From Clostridiales bacterium (GTDB lineage Bacteria; Bacillota; Dethiobacteria; Dethiobacterales; Dethiobacteraceae), in contig JAGXRM010000037.1 in NCBI GenBank assembly GCA_018335855.1, positions 62,001 to 126,000 on the forward strand: DNA of 64,000 nt, read 5' to 3'. Position numbers and translations under genes: made by a program. Numbering within the stretch: position 1 is the first letter of the stretch; every line of letters begins with the position of its first letter. The notes below the pieces were generated by a model. The model made no database searches and had not been told where the DNA came from. It worked only from the letters and a program-made list of their open reading frames with translations. Shown one piece after another: positions 46,114-55,616 of this stretch.

Positions 46114-46833
46114 TTACCCGGCCTGCCGAATCAGAATTAGCGGCGTCTGCTCCCTGCTCTGACCGGCTGGGTTATCCTTAATTAATTCCGCCAGAAATTT
46201 GTCATCATATTTTATTTCTCTGTTTTTGCCGAGGATCTCTACGCTGATGTCGTTGGCATCGACAATCATGCAGTCCATACCGAATTTTTCTTTAATTTCC
46301 TGGCAAACGTTATCCGGCTCTGCAGGCGCTAAAACGCCCTTGTCAGCATAATACTCCCAGCCGACAACACAAAAACCGTCAATATTGCGCACATTTTTAC
46401 CAAGGAAGTCGTAGAAAACACCGTGCTTGCCAAAAAGCTTGCCGATTGCGGAGAGTATGGCAGCAAACAGTACGCGCCACCATCCGCAGAGATCAATAGC
46501 CGTCTGCATTTTGTATATATTATCCATAGCAGGCCCTGCAGGGTTTTTCATGGCAAAACGGGAGAGTAACTTAGCAAGTAAGCTTACCTTCACCTGGTCC
46601 TTATATCTCACCTGCCCCTGACATAACGCAATCACTTTCTCTCCCATAGAAAGAATATCACCATCCTGATAATGGGGAAGGGCATATTTTTCTATCAGTT
46701 CTAAATAGCTCTCGCCTACCTCAACAAAATGTGTTGGGATAGGGTACCTGTAGAAAGCTTGTCCTTCCACCTCCCGGGTTAGTTCTCTGCCCGGGTTGGG
46801 ACGAAGCTCAGCCACAGCTTCAGCTGTCGTCAT
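46114..46833 (-). CDS. Coenzyme F420-0:L-glutamate ligase-like protein (CofE fold)
   Basis: A 239-residue protein resembling CofE/FbiB-type ligases (LALCQG-like strand, VDANDISVEILG near the metal-binding region, DNPAGQSREQTPL ending). CofE adds glutamates to F420-0. No other F420 gene is present, so it may act on another substrate, as several stand-alone family members in Firmicutes are thought to. The start ATG 46833 follows GAGGTGAGG; an in-frame GTG lies three codons upstream. Confidence 0.7.
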   Translation of the reverse strand: MTTAEAVAELRPNPGRELTREVEGQAFYRYPIPTHFVEVGESYLELIEKYALPHYQDGDILSMGEKVIALCQGQVRYKDQVKVSLLAKLLSRFAMKNPAGPAMDNIYKMQTAIDLCGWWRVLFAAILSAIGKLFGKHGVFYDFLGKNVRNIDGFCVVGWEYYADKGVLAPAEPDNVCQEIKEKFGMDCMIVDANDISVEILGKNREIKYDDKFLAELIKDNPAGQSREQTPLILIRQAG

Positions 46834-47001
46834 TTTCCTCACCTCAACAGTATTCTTCGACCTGTTTCAGCGAAATCCTGCTCACGCCTATGCGGTATAT
46901 ATTGCCCACAGCACGAAGTTTTATCCAAAATATAGTCGTAAATGCATATACTTCCAAAAAAACAAGCGGATTTACTATTCCGCTTGTTTTACTATCTAGG
47001 C

Positions 47002-48711
47002 TCAGTTTCTTAGTTCCGGTTCCATTGTCAGCAATTCAACAAATTCTACGCTGGGTTTGACTTTCCAGATCCCGTTCTCTCTGTATAGCTGAAACCGTTC
47101 ATCCTGCCTTTCATATTTTTCCCCGGCACTGGTAATTGTGTAATTAACCGCATACAAATCTCCTTCAGGCGTACCAATTCTGTATGCCGTTAACCTGCCG
47201 GTCCAGCTATCTACCCATGCTTTATATGCATGATGATCCATTGAGAAATCTGTTCCGTGGTTAACATGGGCCTCCCGCCAGTTTTTTGTGCGTATTGCCT
47301 CCAAAAATTCTGTGAGAGCATTGTCTGCTGTTCTTCCCAGCAAATCTTTGCCTTTTTCCTCACGGTTCTGTAAAGCAGCTAGTTCGAGCCCTTCTGCCTT
47401 CTGCATAGAATAGAACGAATCACTAATATATCGGTTCCCGGCATTCCAAATCAGAAACTCATCTATCCCTAACGCCAGCGCCGCATCAATCTGTAGCCTG
47501 ACTTCTCTGGCACCATAGGGTATGTATCCTTTAACCCATGTGGCCGTAAAACTTTGTAGCCAAGGCCGGATAATTGCCGGGTTTTCCAGTGGGGCATTGC
47601 GTTTCGTCGCATCACTGAGAGCCCGCCGCACGGTGCCACTTGGGTTTGCGTCCGGTACAGGAAATCCAAAATAACCGGGGCCGTAGTGACTAGGGTAAAT
47701 CATAGGGCAGATAAAGTCCACAATTGGCGAAACCATTTCCCATGTCTGGCCGATTTTATCTGAGTCTCCCCAGGACGTGGCTATGACACCGAATACATCC
47801 GCAGAGATAAAAACATTATAGTCTGCCAGCTGTTCACGGGCATAGATCAGGAAATCCCGGATAGCCTCGTCTTTCTCAATACCTTCCGAACCAGGGTAAT
47901 TCGCTTCCCTGTCAACGCGGGCGGCATTTTCCGGAAACCTGACATAGTCGAACTGAATTTCACGAAACCCTTTTAATGCAGCTTCCTTGGCAATGGCAAT
48001 ATTATAATCCCAAACATTTTTCTCATAGGGGTTAACCCAGGCAAATTTCTTATTATCCCGCCACGGACCACCGGTTTTTTTCTGTATGGCCCACTCCGGG
48101 CGACGTTCAGGAAGATGGGGGTCCCGGAACACAACAATCCGAGCAATAGGATAAATATCCCTTTCTTTTAACTGCAGCATAACAGCATCAATATCCTTAA
48201 TAGGTAATGATGTGTTGGCATTTAACTCTTGAACGATTTGGATATCACTGCGATAGCTCATTACGCCGTGATCATTTTTTACATCGATAACCATGGAGTT
48301 TAACTCTGTATCCCGTATCAAGTCCATTAATGCATTAAATCGGTCTGGCCTCCCCACAGTGTGGCTGGTCACATAGATCCCTTTTGCCTTAACAGCATTG
48401 TTGTCAGCCATATCCTCTGGAGGAAGGGGCACGTAAAATACCCCCAATTCTTCTTTTCGCTCTTCTTCACGCAGGCGTCTTTCTTCCCGTTTTCTTTCCT
48501 CAGCAAGAATTCTTTCTTCTTCCTCTTGCTGTCTTTGCGCTTCCCGCTCTTTTTCCAGGTCTTCCTCGCTAATTTCCTCTACAGGAGGCGGCTTCTCAAC
48601 CTCTGAAAATGTTTCTTGCACACAGCCGGATATAAACAGAGTCAGGAACAGAACTAGAAGTAACATTACTGAAACAAGTGCGGTGATTTTTTTTCTGGAT
48701 GGCTTGTCCAC
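47002..48711 (-). CDS. Lipoprotein with DUF4015 putative glycoside hydrolase domain
   Basis: A 569-residue protein. Lipoprotein signal with lipobox ISGC (about 26-29), a highly charged Glu/Arg coiled coil (about 45-95) and a TIM-barrel DUF4015 domain (about 105-440; GIYVTSHTVGR, FREIQFDYVRFPE, FISADVFGV). A C-terminal domain of about 90 residues follows. DUF4015 proteins are predicted to act on cell-wall or surface polysaccharide; activity is unproven. Confidence 0.87.
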   Translation of the reverse strand: MDKPSRKKITALVSVMLLLVLFLTLFISGCVQETFSEVEKPPPVEEISEEDLEKEREAQRQQEEEERILAEERKREERRLREEERKEELGVFYVPLPPEDMADNNAVKAKGIYVTSHTVGRPDRFNALMDLIRDTELNSMVIDVKNDHGVMSYRSDIQIVQELNANTSLPIKDIDAVMLQLKERDIYPIARIVVFRDPHLPERRPEWAIQKKTGGPWRDNKKFAWVNPYEKNVWDYNIAIAKEAALKGFREIQFDYVRFPENAARVDREANYPGSEGIEKDEAIRDFLIYAREQLADYNVFISADVFGVIATSWGDSDKIGQTWEMVSPIVDFICPMIYPSHYGPGYFGFPVPDANPSGTVRRALSDATKRNAPLENPAIIRPWLQSFTATWVKGYIPYGAREVRLQIDAALALGIDEFLIWNAGNRYISDSFYSMQKAEGLELAALQNREEKGKDLLGRTADNALTEFLEAIRTKNWREAHVNHGTDFSMDHHAYKAWVDSWTGRLTAYRIGTPEGDLYAVNYTITSAGEKYERQDERFQLYRENGIWKVKPSVEFVELLTMEPELRN

Positions 48712-48772
48712 AATACTCCCCCTCGGCTTACTTCTACTTTATAATGTATGTGAGCTACGCTTAGATGTCGAA

Positions 48773-48994
48773 TCAGCTAACAGGGGGAAACAAAGCAACA
48801 GCGTGCATAAACGACATGTTAAGAGCCTTTTTGCGCTCAATCGCAAAATCTTCGCACAACAAAGAAATCCGGGCAACTGCCCGGATTTTCACAATGTCAT
48901 ATCGTTTAGGGCTTATTTCAAGCTCTTTTGCCGAAAGACCCACACCCCGCAGAACTAAACGGTTTCCCCGAAACGAACCGATATTTAAATGCAT
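48773..48994 (-). CDS. Possible small protein (73 aa), unrecognised
   Basis: I do not recognise it. The frame has coherent composition (RLVLRGVGLSAKELEISPKR ... IRAVARISLLCEDFAIER), suggesting an alpha-helical basic protein, and lies 62 bp upstream of the DUF4015 gene on the same strand. Against it, there is no ribosome binding site before the ATG at 48994, and a GC-rich hairpin (48865-48888) lies inside. The rest of the 48712-49124 gap holds nothing clear. Confidence 0.33.
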   Translation of the reverse strand: MHLNIGSFRGNRLVLRGVGLSAKELEISPKRYDIVKIRAVARISLLCEDFAIERKKALNMSFMHAVALFPPVS

Positions 48995-49124
48995 GTCTTA
49001 TAAATTAAGTATTTCTTAAAAATTAATAATACTATGTTCGGCAGGTATAACGCCTTGTCCTTTGAATTATTATCTAATATAAGCAAAATTTTGAGTAAAA
49101 TTAAAATGAGTGGAGGATATTAGC

Positions 49125-50222
49125 GTGAAAAGGCGAATCAGTTTATTTTTAATCCTGGTAGTGTTGTTCTCCATCCCCGCCTCTTCTGTATCCGCTGTAA
49201 CAACGTTTCCTGACGTAACCGGTCATTGGGCCGAAGAAGAAATTACATATCTGCAATTTAACCTAGGCCTGATTGGCGGCTACCCCGATGGAACGTTTAA
49301 ACCGGCAAATCCTATTACACGGGCGGAAGTCGCCAAAATAATTGCCGTGGAGCAGGGCCTTACGTTACAGCCGGCAAACTATGCCGATGTCTCTGCTTCC
49401 CACTGGGCTAACATCTATATCGGGGCGGTGTCTGCCGCGGGAATTATGGGAGGTTACCCAACCGGGGAATTTAAACCAAATGCCCCCATGACGCGGGCTG
49501 AAGTGGCCAAAGTATTGGCAGTCACTTATGAAATCACCGTACCACCCGCCGCCCCCATGTTCTCTGATGTCAGCAACACTCATTGGGCGTTTGACCATAT
49601 TGAAGCGCTGGCAGCCTATTACATTACGGTTGGATATCCCGACGGAACGTTTAAACCGTCAAATTCAATAACCAGGGCTGAGTTTGCAGTATTTCTTGCC
49701 CGTACTCTTGATCCTTTCTTTACCCAGCCACTAATGCTGTTAACGTTAACCTTTGATGTGCTTGAAATCCTGCAGGATGAAGATTTGATTTCTTTGCAGC
49801 CCTACATCCATCCTGTCAAAGGAGTTCGCTTCTCCCCGTATGAATATGTGGAAAACAATCACTTAATCTTCAGTATGGGGGCACTTCCCGGTCTGCTAAG
49901 TGAGACGACCATATATAACTGGGGGACTGAAGACGGAACTGGCGACCCCATTCTCAAAACGCCGCAACAGTACTTCGACCGCTACGTCAACAATAAGGAC
50001 TACACCGCTCCTGACGATATCCAGATTAACAACCTGATCGGACGCGGCTCTTTAATAAATAATGTCCCCACATTTTATCCCAACGGAATATTTGTAGAGT
50101 TTCATGTTGAGGGAACCATAACCTACGGCGGTATGGATTGGGGCAGTACCTATGTTGTATTTGAAAACTATAACAATATATGGTATGTGGTAGCCATTGT
50201 CCATGGCGAATGGACCACATAA
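49125..50222 (+). CDS. SLH-domain surface protein
   Basis: A 365-residue secreted protein: signal peptide (about 1-26, ending SSVSA), then three SLH repeats (about 27-195; FPDVTGHWAEEEI, ADVSASHWANIYI, FSDVSNTHWAFDHI, each followed by GGYPDGTFKPxxPxTRAEVAK-like segments) that attach to pyruvylated cell-wall polymer. The ~165-residue C-terminal domain is unrecognised. GTG at 49125 has GGAGG eight bases upstream and gives a clean signal peptide; the ATG at 49110 does not. Confidence 0.9.
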   Translation: MKRRISLFLILVVLFSIPASSVSAVTTFPDVTGHWAEEEITYLQFNLGLIGGYPDGTFKPANPITRAEVAKIIAVEQGLTLQPANYADVSASHWANIYIGAVSAAGIMGGYPTGEFKPNAPMTRAEVAKVLAVTYEITVPPAAPMFSDVSNTHWAFDHIEALAAYYITVGYPDGTFKPSNSITRAEFAVFLARTLDPFFTQPLMLLTLTFDVLEILQDEDLISLQPYIHPVKGVRFSPYEYVENNHLIFSMGALPGLLSETTIYNWGTEDGTGDPILKTPQQYFDRYVNNKDYTAPDDIQINNLIGRGSLINNVPTFYPNGIFVEFHVEGTITYGGMDWGSTYVVFENYNNIWYVVAIVHGEWTT

Positions 50223-50230
50223 ACTCTTTA

Positions 50231-50266
50231 GACCAGGCCTTCATTTGGCCTGGTCTTTTTTTACTC
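50231..50266 (+). terminator. Terminator after the SLH gene
   Basis: Stem GACCAGGCC / GGCCTGGTC with a TTCATTT loop and seven T residues. Confidence 0.9.
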
Positions 50267-50372
50267 TAGTTAGTTAATCCCACTTCCCCGCTACGTGTCC
50301 CTTACGTACGCGAAATCTGTCACTTAAACGTTTCGACCACTGTGATGCATTAATAAAAAAGAACATTTGCGT

Positions 50373-51803
50373 TTATTTATCCCGGACAATCTGTATCCAG
50401 GTCTGCCCGTGGATACGCTCAATTTCCTGACCGTCCTGATAATAAAACCGGGTGGGTGAGGAAATGCTGTCCTTTTTCCAGATTCCTTTAAAGTGTTCTC
50501 CCTGGGAGTAAAAATCAATGGCTCCTTCACCGATCAGATCCGGCGTAGGGCGCAATTGGAAGTCTATACCGTGAGGAACGTACTGAACAATGACATTTCG
50601 GGCCATGATATCCTTGCCGGTTGCATCCTTGTGAGTTTGTTCATTAATTTGCCTCCGGTAAGCGTCCTGATTGGGAATATAGGTATAGCTAACACGATAA
50701 TTTTTGCTGTATGACAGAGATATCGTCCTGGCTGGAGTACCTTGACGACTTAGGAATGCCGGCCGGATGACTACTTGTTGCGATTGTTGTTCAAAATTTA
50801 GTGTGGATAAATTTACGTATAAGTTATGGGGCGCTTTTCTGGAGGAATCCCGATAAAAGCTGGAACTTCTTGAGTACAAGACATCCGTTCCCTTAGTCCC
50901 CCATTCTTTTATTTTGGCAAGAACATCCCAGCCAGCACTTGTATAGAGAAAATGAGCATCATTTTCCATGGATAACATTATGTTATGCGTTCTGGCACTT
51001 CGAATTGGTCCAACTTTCGTTGGGAACGTGGAAAAGAGTGCTAAATAACGGGTTATTCGCCCTTCAACTTCATACTCGTAAACCACAGTCGCCTGAGACA
51101 GGCCGTGCTGCGGCCTGGCCTGAGGTGCATTATCAATGGATATACTGTACACAGGTTTACGTTCAGCCTGTGGTGTAACCCGGAACAATTCCCCAGTCAG
51201 ACGTTTTTGTGCAGCGCTTAAAAGGGCCTCTTTCTCCCGGAGCAGATTGTCCATGTTTCTTCGCTCAGCTTCATTCTCGAAGCGGAGATCCTGCAGGCTT
51301 TGTCGACGCTCATCCACCGCTGCTGTCCAGCTCTGAAGTACGGCTTGCTCGCCGCGTATGGACGTAATCATCTCTGAGTCCCGGCTCAGGATTTGTGTCA
51401 GGTAACCCAGTCGGACAATCAAATCGCCAAGGTTATCTGCTGCCAAAAGCACTTCCAGGTAGGAAATGCCTCCTTTCATATAAACACCCCTGACCCGATT
51501 GGCGAAAGCCCGGTTCATCTCTTCCAGCCGAGTCTTAGACAGAGATAATTCTCTTAATGCCTCTTCAAGTTTCTTTTCTGTATCAATAAATTCTCTGTCG
51601 ATTTCTGTAATTCGATTCACCCTGATTTTTACTGATTCTTCCAAAGCTTTTACTGTTTTCTGCAACTCTTCAATTTCAGCTTTCGATTTTTCAATTTCTT
51701 TCAGCTTCTGTTCGGAATTACCGTAAACAGGATTACTTAAACCACTTATAACAAGTACACACAAAGCCGCTATGAAAGCCGTAGCTATGTAAATTTTACG
51801 CAT
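50373..51803 (-). CDS. PcsB-like coiled coil fused to a DUF3048 domain
   Basis: A 476-residue exported protein. Signal/anchor (about 1-28), a long coiled coil (about 30-220) with the PcsB/CwlO pattern (MNRAFANRVRGVYMKGGISYLEVLLAADNL when read in two pieces), then a DUF3048 (YerB-like) domain (about 238-470; SISIDNAPQARPQHGLSQA, GPIRSARTHN). In streptococci PcsB and in Bacillus CwlO the coiled coil docks on FtsX and carries a peptidoglycan hydrolase domain. Here that domain is replaced. ATG 51803 follows GGGGG; the gene lies 19 bp after ftsX. Confidence 0.87.
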   Translation of the reverse strand: MRKIYIATAFIAALCVLVISGLSNPVYGNSEQKLKEIEKSKAEIEELQKTVKALEESVKIRVNRITEIDREFIDTEKKLEEALRELSLSKTRLEEMNRAFANRVRGVYMKGGISYLEVLLAADNLGDLIVRLGYLTQILSRDSEMITSIRGEQAVLQSWTAAVDERRQSLQDLRFENEAERRNMDNLLREKEALLSAAQKRLTGELFRVTPQAERKPVYSISIDNAPQARPQHGLSQATVVYEYEVEGRITRYLALFSTFPTKVGPIRSARTHNIMLSMENDAHFLYTSAGWDVLAKIKEWGTKGTDVLYSRSSSFYRDSSRKAPHNLYVNLSTLNFEQQSQQVVIRPAFLSRQGTPARTISLSYSKNYRVSYTYIPNQDAYRRQINEQTHKDATGKDIMARNVIVQYVPHGIDFQLRPTPDLIGEGAIDFYSQGEHFKGIWKKDSISSPTRFYYQDGQEIERIHGQTWIQIVRDK

Positions 51804-51822
51804 GCCTTTACCCCCTCGCACG

Positions 51823-52707
51823 TTAAACACGCAGATACTTGCGAACAGACAAGTAGCTCCCAATGCAGCCCATCAATGTACCCAAAACCAACAGCCCTGC
51901 AAATATAGGGAATAACCTCTCCGCATCAGTCACAGGTTGAAGAAAAAAGGCCAGTGACTCCCGTTGAAGGGAGGCAACTACCCGATAGTAAATGAGTCCA
52001 AGGGACACTGTGGCAATCATGGTGCCAAACCAACCCATGAGCGTTCCCTCAAGGAGGAACGGGAAGCGGATAAACCAGTTGCTGGCACCCAGGTATTTCA
52101 TGATTCCTATTTCCTCCTGCCGGGCCATCACTGAAAGACGGATAATTGTCACAATCAGAAATACCGCACCCAGAGCCAATAAAACGCTGGCACCCAGGAA
52201 AAGAGCGTTTAGCCAACGGGTAATCCGTATGAGCATACCCACCAGTTCTTCCCCGTAATCAGCCAGTTCCACACCGGGGTAGCCCTGAATTACCCGTGCC
52301 AATTCCGGGACAGTCTCAGCCTGTTCAACCTGAACACGAATTAAGTCCGGCAAAGGATTATTATCCCCCTCCAAACCGCTTAACAGGATGGTGTCCCCTA
52401 TAGCCTGGCCAAAATCAACAAGTCCCTGATCCTTTGAGACGAAGGTATAGCCTTGAACCCCTTGCAGGTTGTCCAGTTTAGCCTGAATTGCCTCCACATC
52501 GGCGTCATCGTAGAGGAACGCATTGATTTCAACGTTGGACTCTATGATACGTATTGACTGACCGACATTTACCGCCAGAAGCAAAAATCCTCCTAAGATT
52601 GCCAGAGAAATGGCAATCATCACTGCAGTGACCACAGCAAGCCAAAAATTCCGGGAGAGAGATACCAGACTCTGGCGAAAACTGTATTTTAAAGAATTAA
52701 TATTCAT
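51823..52707 (-). CDS. ftsX: Cell-division ABC transporter permease FtsX
   Basis: A 294-residue four-helix FtsX. An N-terminal helix (about 22-45), an extracytoplasmic loop domain (about 50-165; NVEINAFLYDDAD) and three C-terminal helices. FtsEX transduces ATP hydrolysis to external peptidoglycan hydrolases. The ATG at 52707 overlaps the ftsE stop, as usual. Confidence 0.93.
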   Translation of the reverse strand: MNINSLKYSFRQSLVSLSRNFWLAVVTAVMIAISLAILGGFLLLAVNVGQSIRIIESNVEINAFLYDDADVEAIQAKLDNLQGVQGYTFVSKDQGLVDFGQAIGDTILLSGLEGDNNPLPDLIRVQVEQAETVPELARVIQGYPGVELADYGEELVGMLIRITRWLNALFLGASVLLALGAVFLIVTIIRLSVMARQEEIGIMKYLGASNWFIRFPFLLEGTLMGWFGTMIATVSLGLIYYRVVASLQRESLAFFLQPVTDAERLFPIFAGLLVLGTLMGCIGSYLSVRKYLRV

Positions 52708-53395
52708 CGTCGTAACTCCCCCGCTGTTCATCCCGGATGAGTTGTCCTGCTTCCAGAGCAACGACCCGTTTCTTCATCCGGTCCACTACATCGTAGGCAT
52801 GGGTTGCGATAATTACCGTAGTGCCCCCCTCGTTTATTCTGGCAAAAAGATCCATCAGTTGTCGGGAGTTATCCCGGTCCAGGTTCCCCGTAGGTTCGTC
52901 TGCCAGAATTATCAGCGGATCTTTCACAATGGCACGGGCAATACCCACCCGCTGTTGTTCTCCTCCGGAAAGCTCCATGGGAAATGATTTTTCTTTGCCC
53001 GCTAAACCCACTTTCTCCAACGCAGCGGGCACTTTCTCCCGAATTACCTTTGGTGACTTCCCGACCACTTCTAAAGCAAAGGCTACATTCTCAAAAACAG
53101 TCTTTTGCTTCAAAAGCCGGAAGTCCTGAAAAACCATGCCCATGCGGCGACGGTGCTTTAGTAACTCTGCCTCTTTAAACGAAGAGGTGTTTTTTCCCCA
53201 AAAATAAACGCTCCCCGAACTTGGTTTTTGCTCGCAAAAAATTAGTTTAATCAGGGTACTTTTACCGGCTCCGCTGGGACCGACCAAAAAAACAAATTCT
53301 CCCCGTTCAATTTCGAGGGAAACGCCGGCTAAAGCCGGGGTAGCCATTCCGCTATACAGTTTTTTTACGTCTCTGATTTCAATCAAATTCAGCAC
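52697..53395 (-). CDS. ftsE: Cell-division ATP-binding protein FtsE
   Basis: A 232-residue ABC ATPase with Walker [10 protein letters not shown], signature [14 protein letters not shown] and Walker [12 protein letters not shown], typical of FtsE. It forms an operon with ftsX and the PcsB-like gene, and begins the unit. Confidence 0.95.
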   Translation of the reverse strand: MLNLIEIRDVKKLYSGMATPALAGVSLEIERGEFVFLVGPSGAGKSTLIKLIFCEQKPSSGSVYFWGKNTSSFKEAELLKHRRRMGMVFQDFRLLKQKTVFENVAFALEVVGKSPKVIREKVPAALEKVGLAGKEKSFPMELSGGEQQRVGIARAIVKDPLIILADEPTGNLDRDNSRQLMDLFARINEGGTTVIIATHAYDVVDRMKKRVVALEAGQLIRDEQRGSYDDEY

Positions 53396-53492
53396 TCCTT
53401 ATGTCTACTTCCCTTGCATATGATTCGACTTTTTTCCAGCAAATCCTCCATTCGGGAAAATGTTTCACTACACCCAGGAGACAGAATTTACT

Positions 53493-53524
53493 GCAAAAAT
53501 ATACTCAGGCGATTGCCTGAGTAT
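53493..53524 (-). terminator. Terminator upstream of ftsE, ending the transglycosylase gene
   Basis: 10-bp stem ATACTCAGGC / GCCTGAGTAT with a four-base loop, followed on the minus strand by TTTTTGC. It ends the transcript of the gene at 53562-55313. Confidence 0.8.
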
Positions 53525-53561
53525 AGTAAATCACTTATTTTTATTGGTTTTCTGGCATCTT

Positions 53562-55313
53562 TTAATATAGCCACTTATAAGTCAAATAGGAATTTTTAAC
53601 TTTGGTAATATATTCCCGTGTCTCAAAAAAGGCAATCGCGGTGGGAAAGCCCTCTGCAGTTCTACCTAAATTACTGCGGCTCCATCGGCCCACGTTACCT
53701 CCGCCGCCGTTATAGGCGGCCAGAGCCTTATCCAGGTCGTCACCAAACATATTCAGCATAGCCCGTAAATAGTAGGCGCCGAACCGAATATTTAATTCAG
53801 CATCTAGCAAGCCCCATTCAGTCAATTCAACCTTTAGGCGTTTGGCTATATCGCCGCCCGTTGCCGGCATGATTTGCATTAAGCCCAGAGCCCCGGCCCG
53901 GGAAAGAGCGTCGGCCTGAAACCGGCTTTCTTCCCGCATAACAGCCCAAATCAATGCAGGCTCCAGATTATATTCCTCTGCGGCTCTTTCCACTGCTTCT
54001 GCGAAAGGCCGGGGATACGCCATGTAGTACGCCCGGGTAGACGGCAAATCTCTCAGGGCCATGCTCCCCCACCGGACCGCCAAAGGGTAGCTGCGTCTTT
54101 CAAAGTACCATTCACCAAGAAATATTTTTTCCTCCGGTGTAGCATTTTTACCAGCTATCGCTAACTCCAGGGAAACCAAATCATTCCGGCCAGCTTCGCG
54201 ATACGCTTCCGCTTTTTTGATAAAAATTGGCACGTCCGTGTCAGGTTCTGGAGCCATTGACCAAGACGGTTCCATCCCCAGTCTGTTCATCCAGGCAGGA
54301 TAGTGTGATAACAGCGCCAGCATCTCTTCGGCTCGTTGATCATCATCGTTTTTTAGCAAAAGATACGAGCGGTATGCGGCGTCATCCTGATACACGCCGG
54401 GTTCAGCCGTAAGCCTCAGGTATAATTTCAATGCTTCTTCTTTATTTCCCAATTCATCCCAAAGGACGGCTCCCCGCCAAAGTGCTGCCCTTTCTTCACT
54501 CTGCGCATATGCCGCTGCAGCGTGATTTACTTTCCCTTCTTTTTCAAGTAACAGCGCCAGTCGACGGGCTCCTTGAGGCCCCAGCGATGTGTAAATTTTC
54601 TGTGCCTCACTTGTTTGCCCCTCAGCTTCCAGGCTTCTGGCGTAACGCCATCGTGTATCGGTATCATCAGGAAAGCTTTTTAAAGCATCCTTCAGCAACG
54701 GCAACGCTGTTTTGTATCTCCCCAGTTCTACCAACGCCTGCATGTAATCTGCAGAAAAAGGCTTCTCTTCATCGGCAGACAGCATGTCCATGTAGTCTAA
54801 AACCGCCTGCCAGTGCTTTCCCTCGATTAACTGTTGTATGATAACACCAGGCAAGGCACCCAACTCCACCAACGAATCTAATGCCCAGACGTCAGGGAGC
54901 AGTGACAGATACTCTAGCGTAGCTGCTTTATAATTCTCCTGCGAAACTAAATAATCTGCCAACCGGTGACGTACATCTTTACTATCGTAGAGCTCCAGAG
55001 CGCGGCGAAAATAGGGTTCCGCGTTATCCTCAAAGACCAATCTGTCTGTCAGAGCCAAATTTGCTTGATAGCCAATGGCGTCTTCCTGCCCGGCCAGGAT
55101 TATTAAGGCTTCTGTTGCCTGTCCGCTCTCTTCAACTCGTAAATCTTCCAACTGGCGCAAATAAAATAAAACGTCCCGGGACTGGTTTACCGTGTCTGTC
55201 ACAGGATCGGTTTCGGGATATGCCTCAGTTTCAATGAGCGGAAATGTTGTTAGTAAGAGGACTATTGAAGCCACCAGCAGTATCAAAAAAGCAAGCAACA
55301 ATTTTTTTGACAT
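53562..55313 (-). CDS. Soluble lytic transglycosylase with TPR-like repeats
   Basis: A 583-residue exported enzyme: N-terminal signal anchor (about 4-26), a superhelical TPR-like region (about 45-420) and a C-terminal SLT domain (about 435-565; ALIWAVMREESRFQADALS with catalytic Glu, GALGLMQIMPATG, AYNGGGGNVGRW). It cleaves glycan strands to form 1,6-anhydro ends. Overall like Slt70 but with a less conserved U-domain. Next to ftsEX on the same strand but in a separate unit. Confidence 0.92.
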   Translation of the reverse strand: MSKKLLLAFLILLVASIVLLLTTFPLIETEAYPETDPVTDTVNQSRDVLFYLRQLEDLRVEESGQATEALIILAGQEDAIGYQANLALTDRLVFEDNAEPYFRRALELYDSKDVRHRLADYLVSQENYKAATLEYLSLLPDVWALDSLVELGALPGVIIQQLIEGKHWQAVLDYMDMLSADEEKPFSADYMQALVELGRYKTALPLLKDALKSFPDDTDTRWRYARSLEAEGQTSEAQKIYTSLGPQGARRLALLLEKEGKVNHAAAAYAQSEERAALWRGAVLWDELGNKEEALKLYLRLTAEPGVYQDDAAYRSYLLLKNDDDQRAEEMLALLSHYPAWMNRLGMEPSWSMAPEPDTDVPIFIKKAEAYREAGRNDLVSLELAIAGKNATPEEKIFLGEWYFERRSYPLAVRWGSMALRDLPSTRAYYMAYPRPFAEAVERAAEEYNLEPALIWAVMREESRFQADALSRAGALGLMQIMPATGGDIAKRLKVELTEWGLLDAELNIRFGAYYLRAMLNMFGDDLDKALAAYNGGGGNVGRWSRSNLGRTAEGFPTAIAFFETREYITKVKNSYLTYKWLY

Positions 55314-55394
55314 GTACTCATTTTCCTCCGGACTGTTTTGCTTATTAATTCAACACAGCCGGCAGGATAACCTTGTTCTGATCTTACTCCCTTT

Positions 55395-55511
55395 TTACTT
55401 GTCCGTCTCAACAGCGCCGGGCCAAGACAACATTCCGCCTACAAGATTGCAGACACTCTTAAAACCTTTGTTAGCCAGGAACTGTGCGGCATTCCCGCTT
55501 CTGTTACCGCT
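55395..55511 (-). pseudogene. Rhodanese C-terminal remnant
   Basis: The minus-strand frame reads SGNRSGNAAQFLANKGF and then NLVGGMLSWPGAVETDK, the classic rhodanese C terminus after the active-site loop (normally C-x-SGxRS). A TAA sits where the loop begins, so the catalytic Cys and the N-terminal domain are gone. It lies in the gap upstream of the transglycosylase gene. Confidence 0.65.
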
Positions 55512-55616
55512 TTATAAATTTGTAAGAATTATTTGCAAAACATTTTGAAATATAATACTGTAAAGTTACAACATAGAATAATTCTAGGGTATGTTTTTCT
55601 TGAGAGGATGGGATTT

